Shown in pieces: positions 50,601-59,179 of a stretch of DNA of 64,000 nucleotides. This DNA is from Enterococcus innesii (GTDB taxonomy: Bacteria > Bacillota > Bacilli > Lactobacillales > Enterococcaceae). A program made the position numbers and the translations under genes. The notes beneath the pieces were generated by a model. That model did not search any database. It saw nothing but the letters and a program-made list of their open reading frames with translations, and was not told the DNA's origin. Every line of letters starts with the position of its first letter. Within the stretch, counting starts at the first letter, position 1. The stretch is from NCBI GenBank assembly GCA_018982785.1, contig JAHHEN010000003.1, positions 186,001-250,000 of the forward strand, in the 5' to 3' direction.

Positions 50601-50849
50601 GAGTCGTTTCAAAATTTGTTTTGGGTTGCTGGCAGATGAGTGCTAAAAAACGAAATGGAAATTAGCCTCAGGTGCTTTTCTCGTTTGAGAAAGAACCGCT
50701 TACTTTGAGTTGCTTGAGACCGCATTAAAAAAAATTGCTAAATAATGTGCAAATTTTTGACAAAAAAAGATAAATAAAATAGTCGGAATTGCGGTATTTT
50801 AACTATAGTAATTTTATTTGTAATAAATAAACCTGAAGGTGATTTGAAG

Positions 50850-51287
50850 ATGATGGAAATAATAGAAAATATACGCTTAAGTGAAAGAATGTATTCCATA
50901 CGTTTTGCTAACGAAAGATACGATCATTTCTATCGAAATTGCGTGTTTCCGATAAACTTTGGCCTAGATCAAGTAGAAAAATATATCGTTGATTCATTGA
51001 ATATCCTGAAAGACACGTTGAAAATCGCTGATTCCACTAACGTTTTGATAATGGATGGGTTTAAACATGCCTCTGAAGAGGTAGCTTTCACATTTATTGA
51101 TGCCCATTGGACAGATGCAGAACAGTACATAGTCGAGTTGAAGGACACAAACAAGGTAGAATATATCACTTTGATTACAAATGTTGAAACAGAGTTGGCG
51201 GCAATAAAGCAATTTGTGAAGACTGAATTTCCAAATACTGAATTTACGATCGATTACTATGATGAGGCTTGGGTGGTGAAACCATAA
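50850..51287 (+). CDS. Hypothetical cytosolic protein (145 aa)
   Basis: Not recognised. ATG at 50850 behind GAAGGTG with eight-base spacing; the frame itself opens at a TTG two codons earlier. No signal peptide. The N-terminal half (IRLSERMYSIRFANERYDHFYR region) is charged and helical; the second half alternates strands and helices and ends DYYDEAWVVKP. Probable distant homologue of the 47900 protein. It precedes the second exported-protein module. Confidence 0.6.
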   Translation: MMEIIENIRLSERMYSIRFANERYDHFYRNCVFPINFGLDQVEKYIVDSLNILKDTLKIADSTNVLIMDGFKHASEEVAFTFIDAHWTDAEQYIVELKDTNKVEYITLITNVETELAAIKQFVKTEFPNTEFTIDYYDEAWVVKP

Positions 51288-51730
51288 AAGTGAAAGTTCC
51301 TTTGGTTATATAGAAGAATAGCTCTGACTTAAAACAAATAAACTGTTGCGTCATTTTGCATCATTGAGGAAATCAATTCTCCCTAGACTGTAAATATCGG
51401 TGTTTTGAGGAGAATTGAGGGTTTTCCATTTATGCTATGATTTAAGCGGAGAAGGATTCACAAGACCAAAATCAATAACTATTTTTTGACTGGATGAATG
51501 ACTGTTGAAGGAATTATTGACGATAATTGAATGAAGAGAACATGCGTAAGGGAATATGATGAACAAAAGATCTCCCTCTCTTTACGATCAGTTTTTTTAC
51601 CTTTGTCGAGTAGAGACCACCTTACTAAGCGGAGGGATACCGCAAGAAAGGGAAGGATGTCATTTGTTTGGTAATAGTGAATCGTGTCTTGCCTTAAAAC
51701 AGTAGGTATTTTTACTCAAGGAGAACTAGA
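51288..51730. other. Intergenic region with an inverted repeat
   Basis: About 440 bases. It holds a perfect 10-base inverted repeat (51375-51384 with 51411-51420). A 49-codon frame at 51556 (MMNKRSPSLYDQFFYLCR start) has a weak ribosome binding site and no recognisable product. Confidence 0.45.
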
Positions 51731-52351
51731 ATGATGAAACGGATTAAAGCAAGCTGTCTTTTAATGGTTTCGTGTTTTTCTTTATTGTATACGGAACGAA
51801 TTTTTGCTGCAGAAGCGAGTTTTTCATTAACGGTGGAAGAACCAATCATTTTTGATTTTCAGGAGATTGATTTTAGCAATGAATTACTGAGTCATGAAGG
51901 TAGTCTAAAAGTTGAAAGTTCTGCCAGTGATGTGACAACGGTTTATCACTTGGAGATCTCTTCAAATGGCAGTGGTTTGAGCGCTACTTTTGAAAATGCG
52001 GCAGAAATGGTGGCAACAGAAACGATGGATGACCACCATTTTTATGTTACATTAGATCCTAAAAAATTTCTGACGGCAGATCAAGGTAACTATAAAGTAA
52101 TTTTTACTATCACGGAAATCTCTTCTGCAGCGACGAATCAAAATTTGCCGTCTTCACTTTTGCCGTCAAGTAACAAGCAAGAAGACCATGCATCCATCGT
52201 CGAGAGTGATGAGAGTGTAGGGGAATCAGCTACGACAAGTACCTCTTCAACAGAGGCAACCTTTTCCACAGAGGGTCTCTTGCAGAGTAATGAAAGTTCT
52301 TCTCTAGTGGAAGAAATGGAAACGACTGATACTTCCTTCATGCCGGAATAA
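51731..52351 (+). CDS. Exported protein with beta-rich domain and Ser/Thr/Glu tail, unknown function
   Basis: Not recognised. 206 residues. A signal peptide (KRIKASCLLMVSCFSLLYTERIFA) ends near residue 27. The beta-rich part runs to about residue 135 and contains IIFDFQEIDFSNE and a late FYVTLDPKKFLTADQGNYKVIF-type strand pair. The tail is Ser, Thr and Glu rich and low in complexity, with no LPxTG or membrane anchor. It parallels the acidic-tail protein at 43219 and shares the IDF word and the DP-x-F motif with the gene at 52640. AAGGAG precedes the ATG by seven bases. Confidence 0.65.
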   Translation: MMKRIKASCLLMVSCFSLLYTERIFAAEASFSLTVEEPIIFDFQEIDFSNELLSHEGSLKVESSASDVTTVYHLEISSNGSGLSATFENAAEMVATETMDDHHFYVTLDPKKFLTADQGNYKVIFTITEISSAATNQNLPSSLLPSSNKQEDHASIVESDESVGESATTSTSSTEATFSTEGLLQSNESSSLVEEMETTDTSFMPE

Positions 52352-52639
52352 ACAAATAGTGGCTTGGCTTTTTCTTATTTGCTAGAAAGAGTGGGTCAAA
52401 GTAATAAGCGTTACGACTGTTATCTGAAAAAATTTCACTTTTCATGTCTATTTATTTTCGTTAACTGCCACCAGTTTTGATGGAGGAAAATGAAAATTTC
52501 GCGAGATAAGATTAAAAAAACCTTTATTCTTTTGGTGAAAAAAATTGCAAAAAGAAGAGAAGTTTGCCAAAAAAAATAGTGTATAGTTTTTTTGTAAGCT
52601 CGATTCTTACAAAAAAATATATAAGGAGGAATGAAATCA
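52352..52639. other. Leader region of the gene at 52640
   Basis: About 290 bases with a TATAGT -10-like word near 52582 and a stem-loop just before the ribosome binding site. No coding potential seen. Confidence 0.5.
52587..52617. repeat. 12-bp hairpin in the leader of the exported-protein gene
   Basis: TTTTTTTGTAAG (52587-52598) pairs perfectly with CTTACAAAAAAA (52606-52617) around CTCGATT. It ends seven bases before GGAGG. It could protect the 5' end of an abundant transcript or act as an operator. Confidence 0.75.
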
Positions 52640-53104
52640 ATGAAAAAGGTTATCTTAGCAACAGCGTTCTTATTTGCTCTCTCTATTGGTGTGTTCGTAC
52701 CTGTAGCAGCAGAGGAAGTTGCTGTAACTGTTAACGAAGGAACAGCAACATTTACGTTAGAAACACCTGCTGAAACAAAAACGGTTGACTTTGCAGAGAT
52801 TAGTTTTACTGATGCAAAAGCAGATCCGCTATCAGGTACTTTCTCACTATCGGGAACATTAGCGAATAAATCCTTTGGTGCAAAAAAAGTGGTGATCACA
52901 GCACAAGTGCCGGGAGAAACGATTGCACCTGGTCTAACCGTTGCTACAAGTGAAGTATTCAGTGTGGAAGCTGAGCAAGGATACGAAGCAACTCAAACAG
53001 GTACTTTTGACTATACGATCGATCCAGCAACATTTGACAGTACCAAAAAAGCAGATTATCTAATCACTTTGACTGCATCAGAAGCTACGGACGTTACACC
53101 TTAA
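52640..53104 (+). CDS. Small exported protein, beta-rich, unknown function
   Basis: Not recognised. 154 residues. Signal peptide MKKVILATAFLFALSIGVFVPVAAEE. The mature part is Thr/Ala/Val-rich with no Trp, Cys or sorting motif. VDFAEISFTDA and FDYTIDPATF match the related genes at 43219 and 51731. I use the ATG at 52640, ten bases after GGAGG; an ATG three codons upstream is one base from the site. The DUF916-type gene follows after about 46 bases, so the small protein is its likely partner. The leader hairpin suggests strong or regulated expression. Confidence 0.72.
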   Translation: MKKVILATAFLFALSIGVFVPVAAEEVAVTVNEGTATFTLETPAETKTVDFAEISFTDAKADPLSGTFSLSGTLANKSFGAKKVVITAQVPGETIAPGLTVATSEVFSVEAEQGYEATQTGTFDYTIDPATFDSTKKADYLITLTASEATDVTP

Positions 53105-53150
53105 TTTCATGTCTAGTTCTGACTGCGAGAAGAAATAAGGTTTTTTTAAG

Positions 53151-54149
53151 GTGGTCTTTTTTTGCCTGTTCTTAGGAATGTTCTTTTACACTGAAAGTGT
53201 AGCAGCGGAAGAACAGATCAGCTCTTCATTTGATGTTTCGATCCAAGCTGATGATGAGACAAGTCAGGTAAAGGATATTCAATTTACACCTCAATTGAAT
53301 CAGGAATATCGCTATACGGCAACTGTTACCAATCTTGAAAACTATGCCATTGAAGTCTCGATTTTTCCAAGTATCGCTGTTTCCACGAGGAATTCGATGA
53401 CTTATGTAGCGGAAACAGAAAATTTACTGAACCAAGATTATGATTTAAAAAATTATGTAAAAATCCAACCGCAAGATGGGAATTTCGTTGATGGTTTTTT
53501 GCAATTAGATGCAAAGCAAAGTCGAGATGTTCAAATCATCATTAATGTAAATAAAAGGATTCATGGGGAAGTATTAGGTGGGATCAATTTTTCTCAGGTA
53601 ATCGGCATACAAGAAAATAAAGATTCTGTAGATATTCAGCAAGTCTATCAGAAAGTAATCGTCGTTCGCCTAAAACTGAATGAACTGGCTAAAGGAACAA
53701 AACAGACTATCGGGGATTTTGAATTTACGATTACTGGAGACACAACGACTCTTTCTTATTATCTATATAATAATGATCCGCTTGTGACCTATGCTGAGGG
53801 TGGCACCTATCGTGTGATCAATCCCAATCAGGAGATTATCGCTGAAGGGAAGATAGAGTCGGAACAGATTGTTCTTTCACCCTATATAAAAACGCTCTTT
53901 AATGTCCCATTGTTGGATGGGGCCGAATTGATGTCTGGGGAGTATCAATTTATACGATCAGATGGCAACGACGAAACGACAACGTATTTTCATTATACAA
54001 AGGAAGAGGTCGACCAGTTTATTGAGGAGGCTGCTGATTCTAGCAATACAATTACTGTTCAATCAAAAGCCAATCTTTGGTTGGTCATCGCCTTATCACT
54101 CGTTTCCGTTTTGCTTATTTTGACGCTTGTAAAATTGCTAAAAAAATAA
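53151..54149 (+). CDS. DUF916-type (WxL-interacting) membrane-anchored surface protein
   Basis: A surface protein of about 332 residues: signal sequence, DUF916 domain (about 20-145), DUF3324-like domain with HGEVLGGINFSQVIG (about 150-285), and a C-terminal helix (LWLVIALSLVSVLLILTLVKLL). The GTG at 53151 is ten bases from a weak AAGG site and gives an N-terminus with no positive charges. A charged stretch (RRNKVFLRWSFF) is in another frame just before, across the T7 run at 53157-53163, so one T may be missing. It is the intact counterpart of the gene at 44101. WxL-interacting proteins normally bind WxL proteins at the wall. Confidence 0.8.
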   Translation: MVFFCLFLGMFFYTESVAAEEQISSSFDVSIQADDETSQVKDIQFTPQLNQEYRYTATVTNLENYAIEVSIFPSIAVSTRNSMTYVAETENLLNQDYDLKNYVKIQPQDGNFVDGFLQLDAKQSRDVQIIINVNKRIHGEVLGGINFSQVIGIQENKDSVDIQQVYQKVIVVRLKLNELAKGTKQTIGDFEFTITGDTTTLSYYLYNNDPLVTYAEGGTYRVINPNQEIIAEGKIESEQIVLSPYIKTLFNVPLLDGAELMSGEYQFIRSDGNDETTTYFHYTKEEVDQFIEEAADSSNTITVQSKANLWLVIALSLVSVLLILTLVKLLKK

Positions 54150-54150
54150 G

Positions 54151-54187
54151 AGAAGTTTAGGGGAGATCGTTACCCCTAGACTTTTCT
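54151..54187 (+). terminator. Terminator after the second DUF916 gene
   Basis: AGAAGTTTAGGGG pairs with CCCCTAGACTTTTCT with one mismatch, followed by a short T run. Confidence 0.82.
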
Positions 54188-54215
54188 TGTTGCGTAAAAT
54201 CTTTCTTAATCCTTT

Positions 54216-54262
54216 GACAGACAGTTGGGCGGCCCCAGATTTTGCCCTCCCACAGGTCTGTC
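54216..54262. repeat. GC-rich imperfect hairpin
   Basis: GACAGAC (54216-54222) pairs with GTCTGTC (54256-54262), with inner TGGG/CCCA and GGC/GCC pairs. It is much more GC-rich than the sequence around it. It could be a second terminator (AAAAAA follows, not T), a small RNA end or a remnant of a mobile element. Confidence 0.55.
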
Positions 54263-54581
54263 TCGAAAAAAGCTGTTTTTATTTTGTACTTGCTTATTTT
54301 CTATAGTTTTTTTCATTTTGATCAGGGAAAAAATTCGGTGGTAAATCGTTAAAGGACTTTACAAATCGGTTGGCTTCATTGGTCCTTTGAGTAATTGATG
54401 ATCCTTGTAGTAGTTTTTTATGAACGGCAGGATCATTTCTTTTTGCTTTTTTATTTAAAAAGAAGCAGATTTTAGCATAAAAGGGATATTCTTTTTATTA
54501 ATAACTAATGCTATATGTTTTCTTGTTAACTATGAGTTAACTAACATCACAGAAGTAACTATCGTTAAGAAGGAGATTACC

Positions 54582-56036
54582 ATGGATTTATGGAAGTTGT
54601 TTCTAACGGAGCGACAAGAACAAAAATTGAATTTATTAGAGGATATTATTTCAAGGACGGAAGCATCAATCGATGAATTAGCTTGTAAGCATTCACTTAC
54701 GAATCGCAATGTGAAATCATTAATCATGCAGATAAACGAAGATTACATAGAAAACACAAGCACGACAGACGCACTGATCAGATTCGAAAATCGATTATTT
54801 CGGATATCCACGTTGAAAGCAACAGGAACTTATCCTTCGCTGTATTCAAATTTGAAAATAACGTATATTAAGCAAAGTGCTGTTTTCCAAGTCTTGATTT
54901 ACTTTCTTAGGCATCGAAAAGTGGGGATGATCAAACTATCCACTCATTTTAATTATAGTCAGTCTTATTGTTATAAATTAGTCAATAGGGCAAACGATAT
55001 CATACGTTCTATGGGGATAGAGTGTCAAATCAGTAAGCGAATGAATTATTTGATTGTGGAAGGAAGGGAGAGTCAAATCAGAATGCTTTCATATATCTTG
55101 AATAGCCATTCTACAACATTTGCAGAAGACAACAATTACCTTTATAGAAACGAAAAGAGTCCTACTAAGATTCAACGGGACAAACTTTCTAGAATAACTA
55201 GAATTTTTTTAGATGCGCATAAGATGGGCCACTATACCGATGTGATCTCAGATCAGGAGATGTCTATTGGTTTGTGCTTGTACGAAGAGCTTCATTTAAG
55301 CTTTTCCCAAACGTTTTATCCTTTAAATAAAAAAATAAATGATGCTGCTTTTCAATCAGAAAAATTTCTTTATTATCTCTTTGCTGTATATTTCTTTCCA
55401 GAATACTTAACTCCTGAGATTTGTGAGCGTTTAGGGGCAGGGTTAATGAGACTAACAAAAAATCCTATCGTGGATAGAGCGGTTGAAGCATTAGAAAAAA
55501 TGGAAGAAAGTTATAGCATTCCTGATAATCTTCATCGCACGTTTGTCTTCCAGCTGGTCTATCGCTTTTTAATCACAGATAAACTAAGCTTAAGCTCTTT
55601 CTTTTATCTTGAAGACAAAAAATTACTGATGAATGATAAATTTTTAACCATAAAAGAGATGTTAAAATCTGTTTACAAAGAAAGTATATCAGAGCGAGAC
55701 TTAGATATATTTAGTACCCAGTTAACTGAGCTGCTCTATTCTTATGTTGGGCATGTCATGGCAAAACCCTTGCATGTAATGATCCATATTACGTACCATG
55801 CCAACTATGCTGTCTTAGTGAAAAATTATATAACAGGTGTATACAAACCAGAGACAGTTACCATGGTAGGAAATTTTGCAGATGCAGATCTTATTATTTC
55901 TGATCGGTTCGTTGAGTCGAAAGAAAATCAGTATTTTTTCTTTCTTGAAGATATCCATAATATTGAGACATGGAAAAGATTAGGGAGTTTATCAATAGCA
56001 AAATTATTGAAGGACGAATTCGATCAAATACGATAG
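54582..56036 (+). CDS. Mga-like transcriptional regulator
   Basis: An intact 484-residue Mga/AtxA-type regulator. Helix-turn-helix regions lie near 25-55 (SIDELACKHSLTNRNVKSLI) and 105-135 (LSTHFNYSQSYCYKLVNRA), followed by PRD-like helices and a C-terminal EIIB-like domain (MVGNFADADLIISDRF). AAGGAG precedes the ATG. It aligns over its full length with the broken regulator at 49114. It probably controls the adjacent exported-protein and DUF916 genes, perhaps in response to PTS phosphorylation. The regulon is not shown by sequence alone. Confidence 0.85.
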   Translation: MDLWKLFLTERQEQKLNLLEDIISRTEASIDELACKHSLTNRNVKSLIMQINEDYIENTSTTDALIRFENRLFRISTLKATGTYPSLYSNLKITYIKQSAVFQVLIYFLRHRKVGMIKLSTHFNYSQSYCYKLVNRANDIIRSMGIECQISKRMNYLIVEGRESQIRMLSYILNSHSTTFAEDNNYLYRNEKSPTKIQRDKLSRITRIFLDAHKMGHYTDVISDQEMSIGLCLYEELHLSFSQTFYPLNKKINDAAFQSEKFLYYLFAVYFFPEYLTPEICERLGAGLMRLTKNPIVDRAVEALEKMEESYSIPDNLHRTFVFQLVYRFLITDKLSLSSFFYLEDKKLLMNDKFLTIKEMLKSVYKESISERDLDIFSTQLTELLYSYVGHVMAKPLHVMIHITYHANYAVLVKNYITGVYKPETVTMVGNFADADLIISDRFVESKENQYFFFLEDIHNIETWKRLGSLSIAKLLKDEFDQIR

Positions 56037-56119
56037 AAAAAATCAGCTAGTATTAGCGGAAAGAGTACAGTTTTGATTAAAAGACTAAGTAAATTCTTGG
56101 TTACATTCAAACAAAAAAG

Positions 56120-56168
56120 ATATCTATAAAAGAAGGCTGCGACAGTCATCTTTTATAGATATTTTTTT
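56120..56168. terminator. Bidirectional terminator
   Basis: ATATCTATAAAAGA and TCTTTTATAGATAT form a perfect 14-base stem, with T residues on the plus strand and A residues before it. It serves the Mga-like gene and the convergent DUF1827 gene. Confidence 0.92.
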
Positions 56169-56187
56169 AAGACGTAATTAGGCTAAA

Positions 56188-56499
56188 CTAATGGGATGAG
56201 GATAAGGATTTTTTGATGGAGATTTCAACCACTTCAGGCATTTGGATCACAGAGATGGTTGAAGGATCATACGAGCCATCAGGTAATTTTTTTAGAAAGT
56301 AATTTTTGATTTCTTCTACTTCTGTCGGGCGAATATTTCGTTTTTTATTGATCAGCAGAATTTCATTGTGGTTCGGCGCTGAGGTAAAGATTACGGTCGT
56401 ATCTCCGGCTGTGTAAACCTTTACAAGTTCTGCGTCGGTATTTTCAAGTTGATTCAATACTAGTCGAGAATGGCTGTTCGTAACATTGATTAATTTCAC
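56188..56499 (-). CDS. DUF1827 family protein
   Basis: A 103-residue small conserved protein beginning MKLINVTNSHSRLVL, found in lactic acid bacteria and of unknown function. I start at the GTG at 56499, which is properly spaced from GAGGTGA; the frame is open three codons further. Convergent with the Mga-like gene. It and clpE and ptsHI form an order seen in other enterococci as I recall. Confidence 0.8.
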   Translation of the reverse strand: MKLINVTNSHSRLVLNQLENTDAELVKVYTAGDTTVIFTSAPNHNEILLINKKRNIRPTEVEEIKNYFLKKLPDGSYDPSTISVIQMPEVVEISIKKSLSSSH

Positions 56500-56564
56500 C
56501 AGACTCACCTCACATTCTATGTATTTATTAATAACATTATAGGGCGTTTTTTTTCAAAAGAAAA

Positions 56565-56615
56565 GCCAGACAACTCGGAATTACCCAATTTTTTGGCAAA
56601 ACATGGTTGTCTGGC
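56565..56615 (-). terminator. Terminator of clpE
   Basis: GCCAGACAAC pairs with GTTGTCTGGC around a 31-base loop. On the minus strand it is followed by TTTTCTTTT. Confidence 0.8.
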
Positions 56616-56650
56616 AAAGGAAACGGTTCACGACACGTTTTTAAAGCTTT

Positions 56651-58909
56651 TTACTCGTTTGTTTCCGAAGATTCTTCTTCAGTCGTGTCGGCTTCTGAAG
56701 AAGGTGCAGGGGATTCAGCGGAAGTTACAATGATCTTATCTGAATCTTCCAATTGGGCTTTTAACTGACGCACTTGCGGATGCTCCAAATAGAATTCTGC
56801 AATCCCATCTTCGATTTGATCTTGGATCGTTCTACGCAGCGGGCGAGCACCCATCGTTGCACTGTAACCAAGATCCACCAATTTTTCTTGCACGTCTTGT
56901 GGAACATCGATATGCAGTTTTTGATGACTAAGGGTTTGATTGACATCATGCAGCATAAGTGACACGATCGATAACAAGTTTTCCTTGCTTAGTGCCTTGA
57001 ATTCGATGATCCCGTCAAAGCGGTTGAGAAATTCTGGCGTAAAGTAATTGTTCAATTGATTTAACACGGAACGAGTGATGCCTTCGCGTGCGGCACCAAA
57101 GCCAACGTTGGCTTCAACTTTGCCGGTTCCGGCATTACTTGTCATGATGATCAGAGTATCTTTAAAGCTGACCGTACGTCCTTGTGCATCCGTCAAACGA
57201 CCATCATCGAGAATTTGCAAGAACATATGCAATACATCAGGATGGGCTTTTTCCACTTCATCCAATAGAATCAAGCTGTAAGGATTCCGACGAACTTTTT
57301 CAGTCAATTGACCTGCTTCTTCATAGCCAACATAGCCAGGAGGAGAGCCGATCAATTTTGATACACTGTGTTTTTCCATGTATTCTGACATGTCGAAACG
57401 AATCATTGCTTCTTCGGAGCCAAACATTTCATAAGCTAATTGTTTGGCTAATTCCGTTTTCCCGACACCGGTTGGACCGACGAAAAGGAAAGAGCCGATT
57501 GGACGATTTTGTTTGCCTAAACCGACCCGATTTCTGCGGATCGCTTTGGCTACTTTGTCGATCGCTTCATCTTGTCCGATAACTTTTGCTTTCAAGTCAT
57601 CCGCGAGATTTTTTAATTGGGTTTGTTCTTTTTCTTTCAATTCGCCAACTGGAATATTCGTCCGTTCTTCAACGATTTGTTCCATGTCTTTTTCAGTAAT
57701 GACTGGCGTTTCTTCTTCGCTGATTTGACGTTCTTTCATTTTTTGCAGTTTGTTGATTTGATCGCGATAGTAAGCAGCTTTTTCAAAATCTTCTTCTCGA
57801 GAGGCTGCTTGCTTTTGTTCTTCTGCTTCTTGCAATTTCTTTTCGATCGTTTTTGGATCAACGATTTGAATCGTCAAGTTTTTCTTCGAACCTGTTTCAT
57901 CTAGTAGATCGATCGCTTTATCAGGCAAGAATCGGTCTTGGATGTATCGGTTAGAAAGGGTAGCGGCAGCTGCGATCGCTTCATCCGTGTATTTCACATG
58001 ATGGTAATCTTCATAACGTGGTTGCAAACCTTTTAAGATGCGGATCGTTTCTTCCACAGAAGGTTCATCGACACGCACTGGTTGCAAACGGCGTTCTAAA
58101 GCAGCATCTTTTTCGATAATGCGGTATTCATTTAACGTCGTTGCTCCGACCATTTGTAGTTCTCCACGGGCAAGCGCTGGTTTTAAGATGTTTCCAGCAT
58201 CCATATTTCCGTCGCCAGCTGCACCAGCGCCAACGATTTCATGGACTTCATCAATAAACAAAATCACGTTTTCTGCTTGCTTGATTTCTTCAATCAATTT
58301 TTGGATGCGTTCTTCAAATTGGCCACGAATACCTGTACCTTGCACAAGAGAGGCAACGTCTAGGCGAATGACTTCTTTGTCCATCAGTTTTTGTGGCACA
58401 TCGCCATCAACGATTTTTTGGGCTAACCCTTCAACGACGGCAGTTTTCCCAACTCCGGGTTCACCAATAAGAACAGGGTTATTTTTGGTTCGGCGATTAA
58501 GGATCTCGATCACTCGTTTGATCTCTGAATCACGACCAACGACTGGATCGACTTCGCCATCACGAGCCATTTGGGTAATATTGATGCCGTATTCTCCTAA
58601 CAGACCTGCAGGTGCTTGGTTATTGCGTGGAGGCTGACCGCCGACAAAACCGTTACCGCCGGTTTGTGTCGGTGGAGTTTGTTCATAAGGGGTATTTCCT
58701 TGCTGCATTTGACGAGACATTTGACGGAATAGATCATCAAGATTGCCAAATCCAAAAGGATCTTGCGCCATTGTAGCTGCAGCATTCCCAGATTGAGCTT
58801 TTAATTTTTGGTAACAACTTTGACAATAATCGAGTTGTTTTCTTTGACCATTGACATTGGCATATAAATGAATTGAAGCTTCATTTTTGCCGCAATTTTG
58901 ACAAAGCAT
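56651..58909 (-). CDS. clpE: ATP-dependent Clp protease ATP-binding subunit ClpE
   Basis: A class 1 Clp/Hsp100 unfoldase of 752 residues. An N-terminal zinc finger ([10 protein letters not shown], then CQSC) marks ClpE. The first AAA domain has [13 protein letters not shown], a UVR domain lies near 380-415 ([17 protein letters not shown]), and the second AAA domain has [13 protein letters not shown] Glu/Ser-rich tail closes it. It feeds unfolded proteins to ClpP under heat and thiol stress. I start at the ATG at 58909 behind AAAGG. A CtsR-type operator overlaps its promoter. Confidence 0.96.
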   Translation of the reverse strand: MLCQNCGKNEASIHLYANVNGQRKQLDYCQSCYQKLKAQSGNAAATMAQDPFGFGNLDDLFRQMSRQMQQGNTPYEQTPPTQTGGNGFVGGQPPRNNQAPAGLLGEYGINITQMARDGEVDPVVGRDSEIKRVIEILNRRTKNNPVLIGEPGVGKTAVVEGLAQKIVDGDVPQKLMDKEVIRLDVASLVQGTGIRGQFEERIQKLIEEIKQAENVILFIDEVHEIVGAGAAGDGNMDAGNILKPALARGELQMVGATTLNEYRIIEKDAALERRLQPVRVDEPSVEETIRILKGLQPRYEDYHHVKYTDEAIAAAATLSNRYIQDRFLPDKAIDLLDETGSKKNLTIQIVDPKTIEKKLQEAEEQKQAASREEDFEKAAYYRDQINKLQKMKERQISEEETPVITEKDMEQIVEERTNIPVGELKEKEQTQLKNLADDLKAKVIGQDEAIDKVAKAIRRNRVGLGKQNRPIGSFLFVGPTGVGKTELAKQLAYEMFGSEEAMIRFDMSEYMEKHSVSKLIGSPPGYVGYEEAGQLTEKVRRNPYSLILLDEVEKAHPDVLHMFLQILDDGRLTDAQGRTVSFKDTLIIMTSNAGTGKVEANVGFGAAREGITRSVLNQLNNYFTPEFLNRFDGIIEFKALSKENLLSIVSLMLHDVNQTLSHQKLHIDVPQDVQEKLVDLGYSATMGARPLRRTIQDQIEDGIAEFYLEHPQVRQLKAQLEDSDKIIVTSAESPAPSSEADTTEEESSETNE

Positions 58910-59023
58910 AGATTCACGACCTTTCATATTTGTTCCAACAACCCTATTTTACGGCGCTTTTGATCGCTTGTAAAAGAAAAGGGGCTGTGGGCAAAGAAAC
59001 GGTCACCTTCGAGGCAATGTATT

Positions 59024-59040
59024 ATTGACCTTTACTGACC
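59024..59040 (-). promoter_or_regulatory. CtsR operator of clpE
   Basis: On the minus strand GGTCAGT-AAA-GGTCAAT, a direct heptad repeat matching the CtsR box RGTCAAA-NAN-RGTCAAA at most positions. It lies just downstream of the clpE -10 element. Confidence 0.8.
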
Positions 59041-59048
59041 ATAATTCT

Positions 59049-59076
59049 ATTATACTAACTTTTTGTCAGACTGCAA
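59049..59076 (-). promoter_or_regulatory. clpE promoter
   Basis: On the minus strand TTGCAG (59076-59071), 16 bases and TATAAT (59054-59049). Confidence 0.75.
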
Positions 59077-59179
59077 GAATTTTACTCTGAAAAGTTCTCG
59101 CTGCTTTTTCATCTACAAAAGCGTCTTTTAAATAGAAATCAATTCAATTATAATAGAAAGAAAGAGGTGAGAATGGACG

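Larger units (their letters stand above)
54150..54581. other. Intergenic region before the second Mga-like regulator
   Basis: About 430 bases with the DUF916 gene terminator, a GC-rich stem-loop at 54216-54262 and an AT-rich leader with ATGCTATATG at 54507-54516. No coding potential seen. Confidence 0.5.

Noticed and set aside
51556-51705. 49-codon frame with an AAGGGA site
   Set aside because: Weak spacing, odd composition and no recognisable product; kept only in the gap description.
43219-52351. LPxTG sorting signals on the tailed exported proteins, including through a frameshift at the T7 run before 43884
   Set aside because: Neither the annotated frame nor the alternative frames past the stops give an LPxTG motif with a hydrophobic segment and a charged end.
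57444-58637. Long plus-strand frames opposite clpE
   Set aside because: Antisense shadows of a well-conserved gene, with no start signals of their own.
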